Assembly (NCBI GenBank): GCA_013368315.1
Contig: JAACJM010000023.1
Coordinates: 62,001 to 126,000 of the forward strand
Reading direction: 5' to 3'
DNA: 64,000 bases
Source: Tetrapyrgos nigripes
Lineage: Eukaryota > Basidiomycota > Agaricomycetes > Agaricales > Campanellaceae
Shown here piece after piece: positions 10,993-21,408 of the stretch. Both the position numbers and the translations under genes were made by a program. Below the pieces are notes generated by a model. The model searched no databases. It was not told where the DNA came from and worked only from the letters and a program-made list of their open reading frames with translations. How positions within the stretch are numbered: the first letter of the stretch is position 1; each line of letters starts with the position of its first letter.

Positions 10993-13885
10993 TTACCCCC
11001 AATAGTTGTCGTCTTGATATGGAGGATATGCTGTGAACTGTTGGAAATTCTCCGCTGCATCAGAGAAAGAGGCTTGTCCGTTCGTGGGATATAAAGGATG
11101 TTCGCCTGAGAAATGTTCGTTGGTGGGATATGAAGGATGTTGGGTTGAAGAATAGTAGGCTGGTCCGTTGGTGGGATATCCAGGATGTGCATGATAATTC
11201 GTACTAGGATCCCCTAGATTCCCGAAAGTATCATGGAACCACTGAGACCTGGGAGGGTTAAGGCCAGAAGGATTGGTATCATACCACTCAGAGACGAAAG
11301 GCTCAGAAGGATTTGCAGACCCGCCGTTGTAGGCCGAAAATCCTTGATGAAAATCCTCCATCCCATTCACATCATCCAAGTCACCTTCCGCATCCTCATC
11401 CAAGTCGCCTTCCGCATCCTCATCCAAGTCACCTTCAGCGTCCTCATCAAACTCATCTTCACCACCAAACAACGCTTTGAGGTGGGCTCGACGAGCTTGA
11501 TACCCTGCAATGTCAGACGGGTCAACCTCTTCATCCTCGTCATCGCCATCGTCCTCACTGTTCTGGTCTTCACTCTGCATGTCAGCATCATTGTCCTTGT
11601 CCTCCAAGTGTTTGTCAGTCAAGTCATCCATTTCCTCGTCGATATCTTGGGCGTGTATGCCATGCCATTCCTCCCCTTCCTCCTCACTCTCGTCCTCATC
11701 TTCACTCTCGTCCTCATTTTCACTCTTGTCCTCATCCTCACTCTCGTCCTCAGTGTCAGTTTCATAGCTGTGGTCGGAGAGGAAGTCGTCAATGTCTTGA
11801 TCATGAGGCATCTGAGGGCCATCGCCGTCGACGTATTCAGCAGTTTCGGGGTTGAAGCTGCCATTTATTCCGCCCCATTCCTCCTCCTCATCATCATCAC
11901 CATCGTACTCTTGCTCTCCTCTACGTCCATCACCTCCATGCATTTCAGAATCTTTGTCCTCCTGCATGTGATTGCGTCCCTCCCTGTGACGACGCTGCTT
12001 GGACTCCCGAGATGAACCAGCTCTAAATTGTGAAGGTCTATATTCCTCGTCCTCGTCCTCGTCATCCTCCTGGTCTGCTTCAAACTCGTGTCGGAACTTG
12101 TCGGCGTACAAATCTTCGCCAAAGTCTTCGCCGCTCTCCTCACCATCGTTTCTAGCCGAACGAGTTCTCTTCTGCCCTCTCTTGTCCACCCTGGCCATGA
12201 ACATCGCCTCCAAATCTTCTCTATATTGTTCACGCTCCTCTGCCTCCTCATCCTTTTCACCGCTAATCCACTCTGCGACTTCATCTGGAGTAGGGATATT
12301 GTATGCGAATTCCTTCAACCCGTAGAGAGCTTTGAACTGTTTGCTGTCTATCTCACAGGTACCCCACTTCTCGGGATTGGCCATTAGCCAGTCCACATCA
12401 ACGTTGGGAGGAAAGGCTACTTCTGGCTTGTAACCATACTTAGCCCGATCCAGGACAGATAGATTGTTGAAGAAGTCTGGGTCGAAGAAGTCCAAGGGGA
12501 CATCAGCGGAAGGAAGTGTGAATGCAGAGGTAAGGGATTCTCCGGGACGATACGCTGTCATCTGGACTCGGGTGTACCCACAATACGGCTGCCCTTCCTT
12601 CTAGCCCCAGGTGTAGGTTCTACCATACTGCCCGCTGTTCCTTGTCTTGCAATGTCCTCATCAACTTTTCGTACAAAGGCAGTCAGAAGTGGATGGCGCC
12701 CCGGAACGTCCTTGACGATATAGTAAGGATGATTGTTGATTAGCTTGCGCTTGCCAGTCACCTCGTCGATGATCGGTCCTTCGTCTTCGGACACACAATA
12801 AGTTCCACTGACCGCCTTGATAACCCTTTCGGAGTACCGGTGAGCAAGCAGATAGATTTCGCGCTCTTTTGCTTTCTAAACAATGAAATTTCTAGTGAGT
12901 CTATGTGCGTGTGCAACAAGAAAAGACAACGATACGCACTGCTCGCCTCCGCTTTCCGATACCATTAGTTTCCACCCGCCTCTCGAGTGCACCTGGATCT
13001 CTTGCTTTTTTCCTCGCCTTATCTCTCAGCGTTCCGAAGACGTAGTTGTCGTAGGTCTTGATGAGGAAGACTTGGTTGGTATATAGCTTGGAGTCGACAC
13101 CAAAGCGGTTGTAACCTCCGACCATACACGCTTGCTGGAAGGAGTCGATAGCGAAGGTCCGGTGACAGTTGTTGTAGAACGAGGTGCAAGGCTCGGACCA
13201 GTCTGGGCACCACTGCTCGAACCCGTAGGAATCGTACATCACAAAGAAGGTTCGAACACCGATTTCCTCGACTAGGGCTATATCTTTTCCAATGCTGTTA
13301 CCTGTCGATCCATTGCTATAGAATTGTTGTCGGGCTTCTTGGATGCGCTGCGTCTGGATACTGTCAGGATCGCGACGATCCAAGTTTTTCATCAGTGTCG
13401 AAAAGCTGGTAGGATTGTGGAACCGCTCTGCAAAATTCTTCTTAATGTGAGGAGGTGGCTGTTCAGGTGCAGTTTTCCCGTCGACAAGCCCCAACACCAT
13501 GCATATGTGGGTCTGAAAGGCGCGCTGTAGGCATGGTATATGCATGTGAGCGTTTGCCTTTTTAATGCAGAAAATTGAAACTCACTATAGTACCTCTAGC
13601 TTCTGCCGGCACCTCATCTCGGAGAATACGAATTGGGTCCTTTCTCCTGGTCCTCTTTGGTTTGGGAGTCTCAAGCAAGCTGGATGAAGTTGACTTGGAG
13701 TTTGGTTTAGGTTGCGAGCGGGATGAACTCGACTTGGAGGTCGGCTTAGGTTGCGAGCTGGATGGGGTCGAATTGGAGGTCGGCTTAGGTTGCGAGCTGG
13801 ATGATGTCGACTTGGAGGTCCGTTCCCAAGATTTCGCTGGGTGAGAAGTGGCTCCCGTAGACGAAGGTTTCTTCCTAGACGACAT
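10993..13885 (-). CDS. Agaricomycete-specific acidic protein family of unknown function
   Basis: A four-part reverse-strand gene. Exon 1 (13885 to about 13590) is a Ser/Lys/Pro-rich basic leader with a 13-residue repeat. A GTGAGT...CAG intron leads to exon 2 (about 13524-12942; RAFQTHICMVLGLVDGK, FFVMYDSYGFEQWCPDWSEPCTSFYN). A second intron (to about 12878) leads to exon 3 (KAKEREIYLLAHRYSERV to GTPES). The last part (12561-10993) begins MTAYRPGESLTSAFTLPSADVPLDFFDPDFFNNL and ends in a long Asp/Glu-rich tail of about 200 residues and a Gly/Tyr/Pro-rich end. Exons 3 and 4 meet in different frames at about 12562 with no room for an intron, so one base is missing or two genes overlap. I recall this family as widespread in mushrooms, but no function is known to me. 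The acidic tail suggests a nuclear or nucleic-acid-adjacent role; this is inference only. Confidence 0.65.
11373..11444 (-). repeat. Three 24-bp units encoding EDAEGDLD repeats
   Basis: Units at 11373-11396, 11397-11420 and 11421-11444 differ by one to three bases each and encode the octapeptide DEDAEGDL three times in the acidic tail of the preceding gene product. Confidence 0.85.
13682..13830 (-). repeat. 39-bp tandem repeat encoding a Ser/Lys/Pro-rich 13-mer
   Basis: Units begin at 13682, 13721, 13760 and 13799, exactly 39 bp apart. They encode variants of SQPKPTSKSSSSR in the first exon of the 13885-10993 gene. The reading frame is kept, so the leader can vary in length. Confidence 0.85.
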
Positions 13886-14099
13886 GGGGAAGGAGTAAAG
13901 AGGTTTAAGATGAAATTAAAGATGAAAGAGCAGAGGGATTAGAGATGATAGAGAAGAGATGTTGAACTTGACAATTTGGAGGCGAAGGCTTTTATCAGTC
14001 GGGGCAAACCAAGTGGCTTGCAAGTGGTGTAAAGAGATCCAGCTTGCAGCCTCTGCCTCCGTCCTTTCTTCCCAATCCTTTGACCTCATATTTTGTGAA

Positions 14100-14990
14100 A
14101 GGACAATCAAACCACTGTACCTTAGCCTTTATTCCCTTTGACAATCAAGAACTTATGGAGACCGCCAAGTCTATTTATCTGATGTCCCCATTCATCATTT
14201 TATTGTTTACGGATTTGGACGAACGAACGAATACTTGCAAAACTTTACCGACCTTCTCGATGCCCAACGCTCCTGTGCATTCGAGTTGAACCAATGTCTG
14301 ACGGTGAGACTAAGGTGAGTAAGGCTTTTCTTCTTTTTCTTCTCGTCTTTTCATCACCTCATCCCCACACTAACTCTTCCCAATAGGGCATACGGGAAGT
14401 ATTTTGGCGTTGGTGTATGCTGAGGACAGAAAGTGGTTACTCAGTTCATCTGGTGAGTAGTGCTTGTCATCGCTACAGGGGAGCTTTTTACTGAATCTTA
14501 TGCAGGTGATTGTACTATCTGGGTTATAGGGCTAAAGCTGATATATACTCTCGCTTCAAGATCTAGTGCACCAAAACCTTACAGCCAGTCTACACAATTG
14601 ATCCTTTCTACGAGAGCGGAGCTGGAGATCTCTTTTCTCTTGCCTGGTCACCAACCTTATCTACGTCGGATGTCAAAATACTTGTCTCCAATGGTTGGAC
14701 CTGAGTAATCTACCCACTCAACCGCCAAGCGTATTGTCATCTCCTAAATGTCTACAGAGGGTAGCCTCCTCATCTAATCCCGACTCTGGAACAGTCATTC
14801 CGACAACTGCAGCATTGAGAAAGGCACACAAGTTTTTTGACAGTTACCCTTTACACGGCGATGACCAACCATTTGTTGATGTTGCATCTCAATTGTATAT
14901 GCTGCATGAACCCTTTGAAGGAGAAGTCGCGGTCATGAACTTCTGGTTCCGGTGTAATGAGTTCCTCACTAGGCGTGGGATGAATTGAAG
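14100..14990 (+). pseudogene. Decayed gene of a third Agaricomycete-specific family
   Basis: Protein-like pieces appear in order but in different frames: HHFIVYGFGRTNEYLQNFTDLLDAQRS with ELNQCLT (about 14190-14305), then after a GT-AG intron KGIREVFWRWCMLRTESGYSVHL (about 14387-14452), later VIYPLNRQAYCHLLNVYRG (about 14706-14762) and FDSYPLHGDDQPFVDVASQLYMLHEPFEGEVAVMNFWFRCNEFLTRRG (about 14838-14985). In-frame stops near 14703 and 14761 and at least two frame changes separate them. Together they look like one degraded gene that I associate loosely with an uncharacterised mushroom family. No function can be given. Confidence 0.45.
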
Positions 14991-15038
14991 GTAACTGGGG
15001 TCGTGACAAAGGAGAGCTGATGATAGGATGACGATGGA

Positions 15039-16282
15039 TCAGGGGAAGAAATGACGGCTTGGGTAACAAAGATTGAGAGTGCTGTTGAACGATGCCGAAC
15101 GTCCACGCTCATTTATGCTATTCGGTTGCGCTGCGGCATTGAAAGTCGAATTGACACTCCCAGGTTTCATGGGGAAAGGAGGCAATCCGTCAAAATCGAA
15201 AAGGGACACCCTCTGCCTGCATTCTGCATAGTGGTCATCACCAGTAGCATCGTCATCCGACTCTTCATACTGGTACTGGTGTATGAAATCGGCAGTTAGA
15301 CCAAACGAACCCGAGTCTGATTCCTCAGAGTCACTGATGCGGCCCTCGTAAGCCTCGTCATCTTTGTCATCGTCAAAAGCAGATTTTGGCTTAGGAGGAA
15401 AGACAAAGACAGGGGTAACAGGAGAGGTAGCAGGCCCTTCGATAGGGTCGGGGTCGTAATATGCTTGGGAGATGTGGATGGCGTCTCAGCCTGCGATGGA
15501 GAGACTCGTAGAGGAAGAGGCAGCGCTATAAGCTCGAGATTGTAGCGAAGAGGTAGATGCTGACGAAGAAGAGACGGGACGTTGGTCACGACCGGTCGTA
15601 TGGATATGGGCAAGTAGAGGAGAAGGAAGGATTGTATCAAAATTGGTGGTGATAGTGGTAGCTTTTATGTTGGAAAAGGACCCTCTAGTACGTGGACGAG
15701 AATGATATACCAACGGCTTGGGTTTTGATATTGACGGCCTCAACAGCTCGAACTTGCGAAGCTGCCTCAGGTCTCCGAAAATATAAACCCCTAAGCATAT
15801 ACCATTCAAATCAGCAAGGTTATGCCTAGCCAGAGTCCAGGTAGAGAAGTTAGTCTTAGCCAGCGTGATTGACCCATTGACAGGTTGTACACAATTGGCA
15901 GCAACGCCCCAACGAGACAGCAAAACGTCCCAGCAATCAGTCCACACAGAACGTGATTATTCCCTATGTTGTTGAATTGTGCAGAGACAAAACGCGATAG
16001 ACTCTCTTTGAGCCTTTTTTGGGTTTCGATGGCAAGTTGATCGAATATCGCGGGGTCGGGATGAGGAGAAATGTTGGAGGTGTGAAAGGGTGCTAGCATG
16101 TCTGAGGGAAGGTCGAGCTCGTAGGTGGATCTCGGGGTTAGGAAGGTTTGTTTTGCGCGAGCGTAGAACATGGCTAATTGAGAGGAGCTTTGAGGGATCC
16201 AGCTGGCGCCAAAATGGCGTGTTTTGAAGGGCGTCAATGTCCTTTCTCTTTCTCTTATTGGGTCCGCGCAGCTGCACTCCAA
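15039..16282 (-). pseudogene. RGS/Rax1-like membrane protein, 3' part, broken
   Basis: The reverse strand carries a stretch typical of basidiomycete RGS-domain proteins with C-terminal membrane segments: TPFKTRHFGASWIPQSSSQLAMFYARAKQTFLTP, then LPSDMLAPFHTSNISPHPDPAIFDQLAIETQKRLKESLSRFV, a hydrophobic segment (VLCGLIAGTFCCLVGALLPIVYN), a second (LPGLWLGITLLI) and GVYIFGDLRQLRKFEL. A missing base near 15813 shifts the frame between the last two. Downstream an in-frame TGA near 15485 interrupts an otherwise open acidic tail (YYDPDPIEGPATSP, ISDSEESDSGSFG, FDFDGLPPFP) that ends at 15039. The RGS domain proper, which speeds GTP hydrolysis by G-alpha subunits, should lie upstream but is absent, so the copy is both truncated and mutated. 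Confidence 0.7.
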
Positions 16283-16529
16283 TGACTAGATCCAACCCCC
16301 AACCCTTCTCCCCCGCCTTCACCCAAGAACTCATGCTCACGAAAATGGTTTCTCTGAATCGCAGCCAAACCAAACCAACCGAATGACTCGGAGCGTCTTC
16401 TGACGAGGGGAAAGGATGGCTTTCGGTGGGGATTGGGACCAGGGACAATAACGTTATGATATCTTCGTTGGGATTTGGATGTAGAGGTGATGGTGAAGAA
16501 GGGCGTGATGACGACCTCGCTTCAGAGTT

Positions 16530-16835
16530 AGGTAGGAGGCGGTGAAGGTCTGGCTGGCTAGGTATTTCCGTGACTTCCCAGCTACACGGTCTCCGAATAT
16601 ACGCCCCGAGGGCATGATGGCGAACAAAAGCGTGGCAGAGACGGAGATGAAAAACTGAACGATTCCGAGGATGAGGGCAAGCTGGCCATCAGAGCCGTTG
16701 ACCACAGCGGTAGTGATGTAGAAAGTGGGTCCACATGTAAGGCCGAGAGTGATGAGAAGGAAGACGAGTCGACGAGTAAGATGAGATGTATCATTCCAGG
16801 TGGTAGGGATGTAGGAGAATTCCATGAGGGTTTTC
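16530..16835 (-). pseudogene. Beta-1,3-glucan synthase (FKS-type) fragment
   Basis: About 100 residues on the reverse strand match the multi-pass middle-to-late part of fungal beta-1,3-glucan synthase: LMEFSYIPTTWNDTSHLTRRLVFLL, LALILGIVQFFISV, then FAIMPSGRIFGDRVAGKSRKYLASQTFTASY. The last run is among the most conserved in the family. A full enzyme has about 1,700-1,900 residues, makes cell-wall glucan and sits in the plasma membrane. Here similarity begins and ends abruptly inside an open frame (17125-16454), whose leading half does not resemble the enzyme. It is a captured or duplicated fragment, next to and on the same strand as the RGS relic. Confidence 0.75.
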
Positions 16836-17006
16836 TGGTGCTGGTGCCGGTACTGACGCGCCGCAATAAATGCTGACGCGACCACCGACGTGACTTTCCC
16901 GCCTCCCGCCTTCTGCTGACGGCTAGTCCTCACAATCTCGATTTGCGACCGCTCACTGCCAAGTAAACTCATGGTATTTGACTTCTCCTTGTAAATTGTC
17001 TCTATT

Positions 17007-17481
17007 TTGATGTGTTCAAAGTATTCTGTCTTCCGGATTTCACTCCCAAACATCCTACCGGAATCAGAACCTTCTTGGGTGTATGTGTTGGGGCTGAATG
17101 AGGGGAGTGGGAGATTGGAGTTCAAAATTGGCTCAACTGGCTGCCACCCAAAGATCAGAGTGAGGGAATGGAGAAGCCGTCACCAGTCTAAGAAATTTAG
17201 GCCGGTGCATTTGATGAAGGTAAATGGTCGGCATGCAGCATATGCCGTCAGTGAGTTCTTTAGTTCTCTACTTGCAGAAAGAACTTACCGTCCTTTCAGA
17301 GAAAGAAGCGCACCGCCAGTTACTGTGTTACGCCACTAAGATCATTAGGCCATGTCCCGACTGCCGCACCCGTCATCGGGAGGAGTTTCTGATGAAGATG
17401 CCCTTTGGATTGAAGGAGGTTCACGACGCCATTGACACGGCGAAGCGAATTGTCGAGACGAGGAGACTTGCGTGGATTTGA
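17007..17481 (+). CDS. T5orf172-type protein (GIY-YIG nuclease superfamily), probably spliced
   Basis: The first frame (from 17007) contains WVYVLGLNEGSGRLEFKIGSTGCHPKIRVREWRSRH. This fits the T5orf172/MUG113-like fold, whose core has a YV...KIG..S...R...W pattern. A second frame continues with TYRPFRE and then PCPDCRTRHREEFLM...EVHDAIDTAKRIVETRRLAWI to the stop at 17481. CPDC..RHREEF is the usual C-terminal signature of the basidiomycete members. The two frames must be joined by a short intron (a GTGAGT...TTGCAG candidate at about 17250-17277) and at least one more junction near 17340-17345, which I cannot place exactly. It is a small gene, and may be functional or a recent relic. The biological role in fungi is unknown to me. 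Confidence 0.55.
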
Positions 17482-17663
17482 TACATTCTTTTTTACTATT
17501 TTGCTGTCGCTTTGCTCTTTGTCTTGCTATAAATATCTCGCTTTCGCTGTTGTATTTAGTACTTATAGTTGTACACATGTATATAGTTATAGCATTATAG
17601 ACTATATAGTCATTCTTGTATTCCTCAGATGGACCACTGAGCTTCCCTAGCAACAGCTATATT

Positions 17664-18551
17664 TCAGATTTCAGATCTATCTATGTACACGGAGTAGATT
17701 AACCCTATGTACTTGGGCCCTCTGTACCTGGGCCCTACAGGTTTGATCACTGGACGAGTTGAAAGGTCGGCTCTGTGTCGGCTTCCCGTGAGGAAGCCAG
17801 AGGCTGGCTTCCCATGAGCTCGCCTCCAGTGTATACCAGTGATATAGCTGATAGACAAACTGAGCGTGTTTCTATCTCCACAACGTTTCCACTCTGCATC
17901 GAAGAACTCCACCGACGAAGGCGCCACTAGCTCCTGCAAAGTCCATCCCCGAAAGAACCAACATGGAATTGGATACCGAGAAGGAAGAGGAGGAGGCGGA
18001 GATCCAAGTTTGTACATATTGCATAGATCGAATTGACATGAATCGTAGTCGTTGAGGTAAACATAACAAACTTTCGCATTTTTGTAGTAATCGAACATCG
18101 AGTTGATATCCTGGGATTGTTGGCCGTGGTCTCCCTTGTCGATGCAACAGGTATCAATCCAGATGTAGGTGTGATTGTCTTCACGTGCTTGCCTGCAAGC
18201 AGCTACAATCTTCTTGTAGCCACTCTGGGCACGAATGGATAGCCAAGCGGCAATACTAGATTGACACTTGACCATCTCCTGGTATGAGACTTCCTGGCCT
18301 TGCTTCCAGCAGTGGGAGAGGATATCATACGGAGAGACTGAGTCATCGGAAGGGAATTCTTCAACTTCGATAGTGCATGCGTTGACAAGCCGGCGAGGTC
18401 GGGCCCGCTTTTGTAAGGGATCGAGTAAAGGTGGTGTCGTAACCGCTGTTGAGTCTGCCGACATGCCCGGAGCGGACATTCTGGAAGGATACAATTCAAT
18501 GATCAGAGCCGTAACCTCGAAGAGGAATGTAAGAAGCGATGTACATGACAC
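17664..18551 (-). CDS. HET-domain protein, truncated C-terminus
   Basis: A 295-residue reverse-strand frame holds a nearly complete HET (heterokaryon incompatibility) domain at about residues 50-225: RRLVNACTIEVEEF, YDILSHCW, GYKKIVAACRQAREDNHTYIWIDTCCIDKGD, SQDINSMFDYYKNAKVCYVYLNDYD, PCWFFRGWTLQELVAPSSVEFFDAEW. In fungi these domains trigger cell death or self/non-self responses, usually with ankyrin, WD or NACHT partners. Here the domain is followed after ITGIH by about 50 residues of unrelated sequence from a repeat-like GC-rich stretch (17700-17830), so any partner domain is lost. The true start is probably the ATG just before RRLVNA or at the Met near residue 25; an upstream hydrophobic leader may be non-coding. 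Confidence 0.75.
   Translation of the reverse strand: MSCTSLLTFLFEVTALIIELYPSRMSAPGMSADSTAVTTPPLLDPLQKRARPRRLVNACTIEVEEFPSDDSVSPYDILSHCWKQGQEVSYQEMVKCQSSIAAWLSIRAQSGYKKIVAACRQAREDNHTYIWIDTCCIDKGDHGQQSQDINSMFDYYKNAKVCYVYLNDYDSCQFDLCNMYKLGSPPPPLPSRYPIPCWFFRGWTLQELVAPSSVEFFDAEWKRCGDRNTLSLSISYITGIHWRRAHGKPASGFLTGSRHRADLSTRPVIKPVGPRYRGPKYIGLIYSVYIDRSEI
17792..17812. repeat. Short perfect hairpin
   Basis: GGAAGCCAG and CTGGCTTCC form a 9-bp stem with a 3-base loop. It falls in the foreign sequence that forms the C-terminal end of the HET frame. Confidence 0.7.
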
Positions 18552-18594
18552 TGTCGGGTGGTAAGAGTTGGTGACTCTCAGCCTATGAAAGTCG

Positions 18595-18850
18595 TGAGCT
18601 TAGTCTTTCTACTTGTGTTTGAACTCTGTAAAACTCTACCCACCTAAGTAATTGAGATATCGAGGGCGGAGAGAAACACTAAAGCGTAGCCTGAGTGGGG
18701 GCTGAGCCGAAACACTTATGGTCTTGATGATATCCACTGTGCAAGGTGTGAGTTTAGTCTTCCTACTCGTAGTTGAGCTCCATGAATGACATAAGCACCT
18801 AAGAAATTGAGATGTTGAGACGGGTCCGGGTGGAGGGGAAGCCTGAAGAA
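18595..18850. repeat. Direct duplication of about 75-80 bp, diverged
   Basis: A stretch near 18595-18670 (GTGAGCTTAGTC...CACCTAAGTAATTGAGAT) is repeated near 18745-18825 with about three quarters of bases kept. It lies upstream of the HET gene on its strand. Purpose unknown. Confidence 0.5.
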
Positions 18851-19227
18851 AGGCCGGTCAAAGTATTTACGGGTCTCATCGTAAGCGGTGCTACAGCTGT
18901 CCAGCACCCTTCATCAGCGTTACCCTGGTGACTGGGTCCTACGAAGAGCATCCGAGTCCGGGAGAGAAATGATGGAATACCTTTTAACGCGCAATCGGAA
19001 TGCCGTTGGCAGCACCAGTCGGCTGATAAGTTTATTCGCCGAGCTACAATTGTAATGGAGAGCTAAAAATATTGACAGGTTTGGTTTGAGAGTATCGGAG
19101 TGTGACTTGAACATGGACGCCCAGCAAACTGTATTCGGGACGGAGGTACTCAGGCTCGTGAGTCGCCTTGTCTGTTTTATGACCGTAAAACTGAAGATAA
19201 TACTTTTCTACTTGTTCCTTTTCTTAA

Positions 19228-20868
19228 AGTTACGAGGCCCTTTAGGGTCTCGTTCTTATAATCTGACGTTTCTGCGTGTGGCTATGCAATTTGGATATAT
19301 GCTTTTTTCGAGATTTTCTTACTAATTTCCGGCTCGGAGTTTAATCCCAGTGAAAAGTCAATGGGCCCAGAGCGAACCCCAGCGAATGTTCAAAAGACGC
19401 TCAGTCTGATTCGCCTGTGTTCGCTCTCGTTACAAAATTGTGCACCGCTCATTATCTGTATTGAGTCAAACTGAGTCCGAGCGAGCATTTTTTGGAAGAT
19501 TTTGAGTATATTCGCTCTCATTCGCTCTCGTCCGTTTGGTTTGAATAGGGTGCACTAATTGATGCGCTCGCTCTGGTTCTCTCTGGCTCACTCTGGTTCT
19601 GATCCAATTAATGTACACGTTCGTTCTGATTCACTCTGATTCTACTTAATATTACATTGTATAATGGCTCTCATTCGTTCTCGTTCGTTCTCGTTCCCTG
19701 CTTTCTCTATACACTCCTTGTGGTTGTAAAATGAAAAATTGAACTTGCATACAAAATCTAGACTTAGAAACGGCACCAGTTAGTGAACGAAGTGAAGGAC
19801 ATTTGCAGGGAACTCACAATAACTTGGAAATGCCTGAAGAGGAAAGTAGGATTCAGTACAAGTCCACGAAGAGGTACCTAAAAATTCGACGTGGACAATT
19901 GCAAAGTGGAAAATAGCTGCACAAGAAGTCCATCAGTACTGCAACGATACGGTGGCGCATACAAGACGCACCGGGAGCCCAGATATCCATACAAATTCGC
20001 CTAATGCAAAAGGCGGGTTAGAGAAAGAAGATAACGCGACACGGAAGACTCACTGAACGATGAGAAAACGCCTTTGCAGATCACGACGATGTTGGCCAGG
20101 GAGTTAGCGGGCAGCGTACAGGAATGTGTCCGAGACATACCCAGAATACAAATACCCACTAGCACACACCTGATGGAAAAGGCGGGTTAGAGAAAGATGG
20201 TAGCGCGACCAACGGAGGACTCACCGGACAACAAAACCCACTTGTACAACCAATTCCATCCATCGTTCACATCAGAGACGCGTAAGGCTTTGAAGGTAAC
20301 GGCGTTGGCCAGGCGGATTGCGCGTCGAACATGAAAGAGAAGAAGTCAACTGGCAATGGTGATGGTAGAAGGAAGAGAAAGGCGCGAAGTCCTTGAATGA
20401 CGTCGAGTGTTTCTAAGATGCTCGGGACCTGCCGAAGTCGTTGACGAAACGAAGCTATGCCTTTGTACAGTGTAGATAACATTGTACTACACAGTACGTA
20501 GGATACATAATGATAAGTTGGACAAGTAGAGTGAAGTTACCTGGCTAACTTAGCCTAACTTCATAGGAACTAGTTGCTTTGACAACAAAGTAAGGAGAAT
20601 TAGCCATACTTTAGCAGTTATCTAGTAGTTATCTAGTGCAATACCTAGCATATGTATAACCTAGTTTGCTCGGACTCTTTCTGACTCTTTTTTCCCCGAT
20701 CATTTGCGGGTGCACATTCGCTCTGGTTCGCTCTAGGGAAACCGACTTTTCACTGGGGTTTAATAGGAGCCGGTACCGAATAGTTGTCAGTTGACGGCGC
20801 TCATTTAGCGCTCGCACTCACTCTTTTTGGGCCTCGTTATTGCCACACGCAGTGGTGGCCCACATCTC
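19228..20868. mobile_element. GAGGCC-family repeat, split by a nested element
   Basis: The outer parts (19228-19345 and 20758-20868) read through as one element when the 1412-bp insert is removed. They begin TTACGAGGCCCTTTAGGG and end with GGGCCTCGTTATTGCCACAC and GTGGTGGCCCA. The same joined sequence is present, reversed and uninterrupted, at about 61905-62110, which acts as the empty-site copy. No protein is encoded. Confidence 0.7.
19346..20757. mobile_element. Non-autonomous 1412-bp inverted-repeat element with target duplication
   Basis: The ends are perfect 14-bp inverted repeats (CCCAGTGAAAAGTC at 19346 and its complement ending at 20757). The similarity continues inward with CAGAGCGAACC and AGCGAATGT. 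A 7-bp direct repeat GTTTAAT (19339-19345 and 20758-20764) flanks it as a target duplication. The left 350 bases carry many TTCGCTCT-like words, as expected of subterminal transposase binding sites. No credible protein is encoded inside. The exact superfamily is not fixed: the inner CAGTG resembles hAT ends, but an 8-bp duplication would then be expected. Confidence 0.8.
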
Positions 20869-21096
20869 CTTCATCAAACGTCCTAGCAACACTCGTCATT
20901 CCGAAGGAAACCAAAGAAGACGTCCCTCATAATCTCATCAACCCCAGACTCCACCCTCCACCTCTGATTATCCATCAACATCTTTCACTATCACATTGCA
21001 CCTTCCAGATCCAATTCAGGAACGAAGGCGATACATACTGGATCGGCTAGTGCCCGTCATGAAGAGGAGTTTATCCCAACCCCTTCAACTCGTTCC

Positions 21097-21393
21097 TTGC
21101 ATTTGGACTCCCCCACTATCTATTCATATGCCTTTGTGGGTAAGGCTCGCTGGACAGCTGAGTTTGAGGACCAGTTTGCCAACCTGTACTTCCATGTAGG
21201 CTCATCGTCATCACATGCCGACCCACTGTCTGTCTCTATAGCAGGCATCTCACAGCAGGACAAGCTCTTCTTGCGTGTGGCTTTTGAGAATCCCAGAGAT
21301 TCTCATAGCTTTATTGACCGGTGGAACCAGGCTAGAGTCTCGTTCCCAGAGGCTACAGACCGTTCAGTAAAGGCTTCTCCTAATCTGAGATAG
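21097..21393 (+). pseudogene. LINE leader frame, in phase with the endonuclease
   Basis: About 98 residues (AFVGKARWTAEFEDQFANLYFHV ... FENPRDSHSFIDRWNQAR) are open to a TAG at 21391. The following endonuclease frame at 21409 is in the same phase, so the leader and the endonuclease were probably one reading frame and the TAG could be a mutated CAG. The leader has no motif I can name. Confidence 0.5.
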
Positions 21394-21408
21394 GGATTCG
21401 CGACGAGG

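Noticed and set aside
10993..11192. Short reverse-strand frame with repeated HIPP/ILHIPPT motifs
   Set aside because: It is an out-of-frame reading of the Gly/Tyr/Pro-rich end of the 10993-13885 gene product.
11233..12325. Plus-strand frames rich in Leu/Ile or Ser across the acidic-tail region, which look like membrane proteins
   Set aside because: They are the complement of Asp/Glu codons in the reverse-strand gene.
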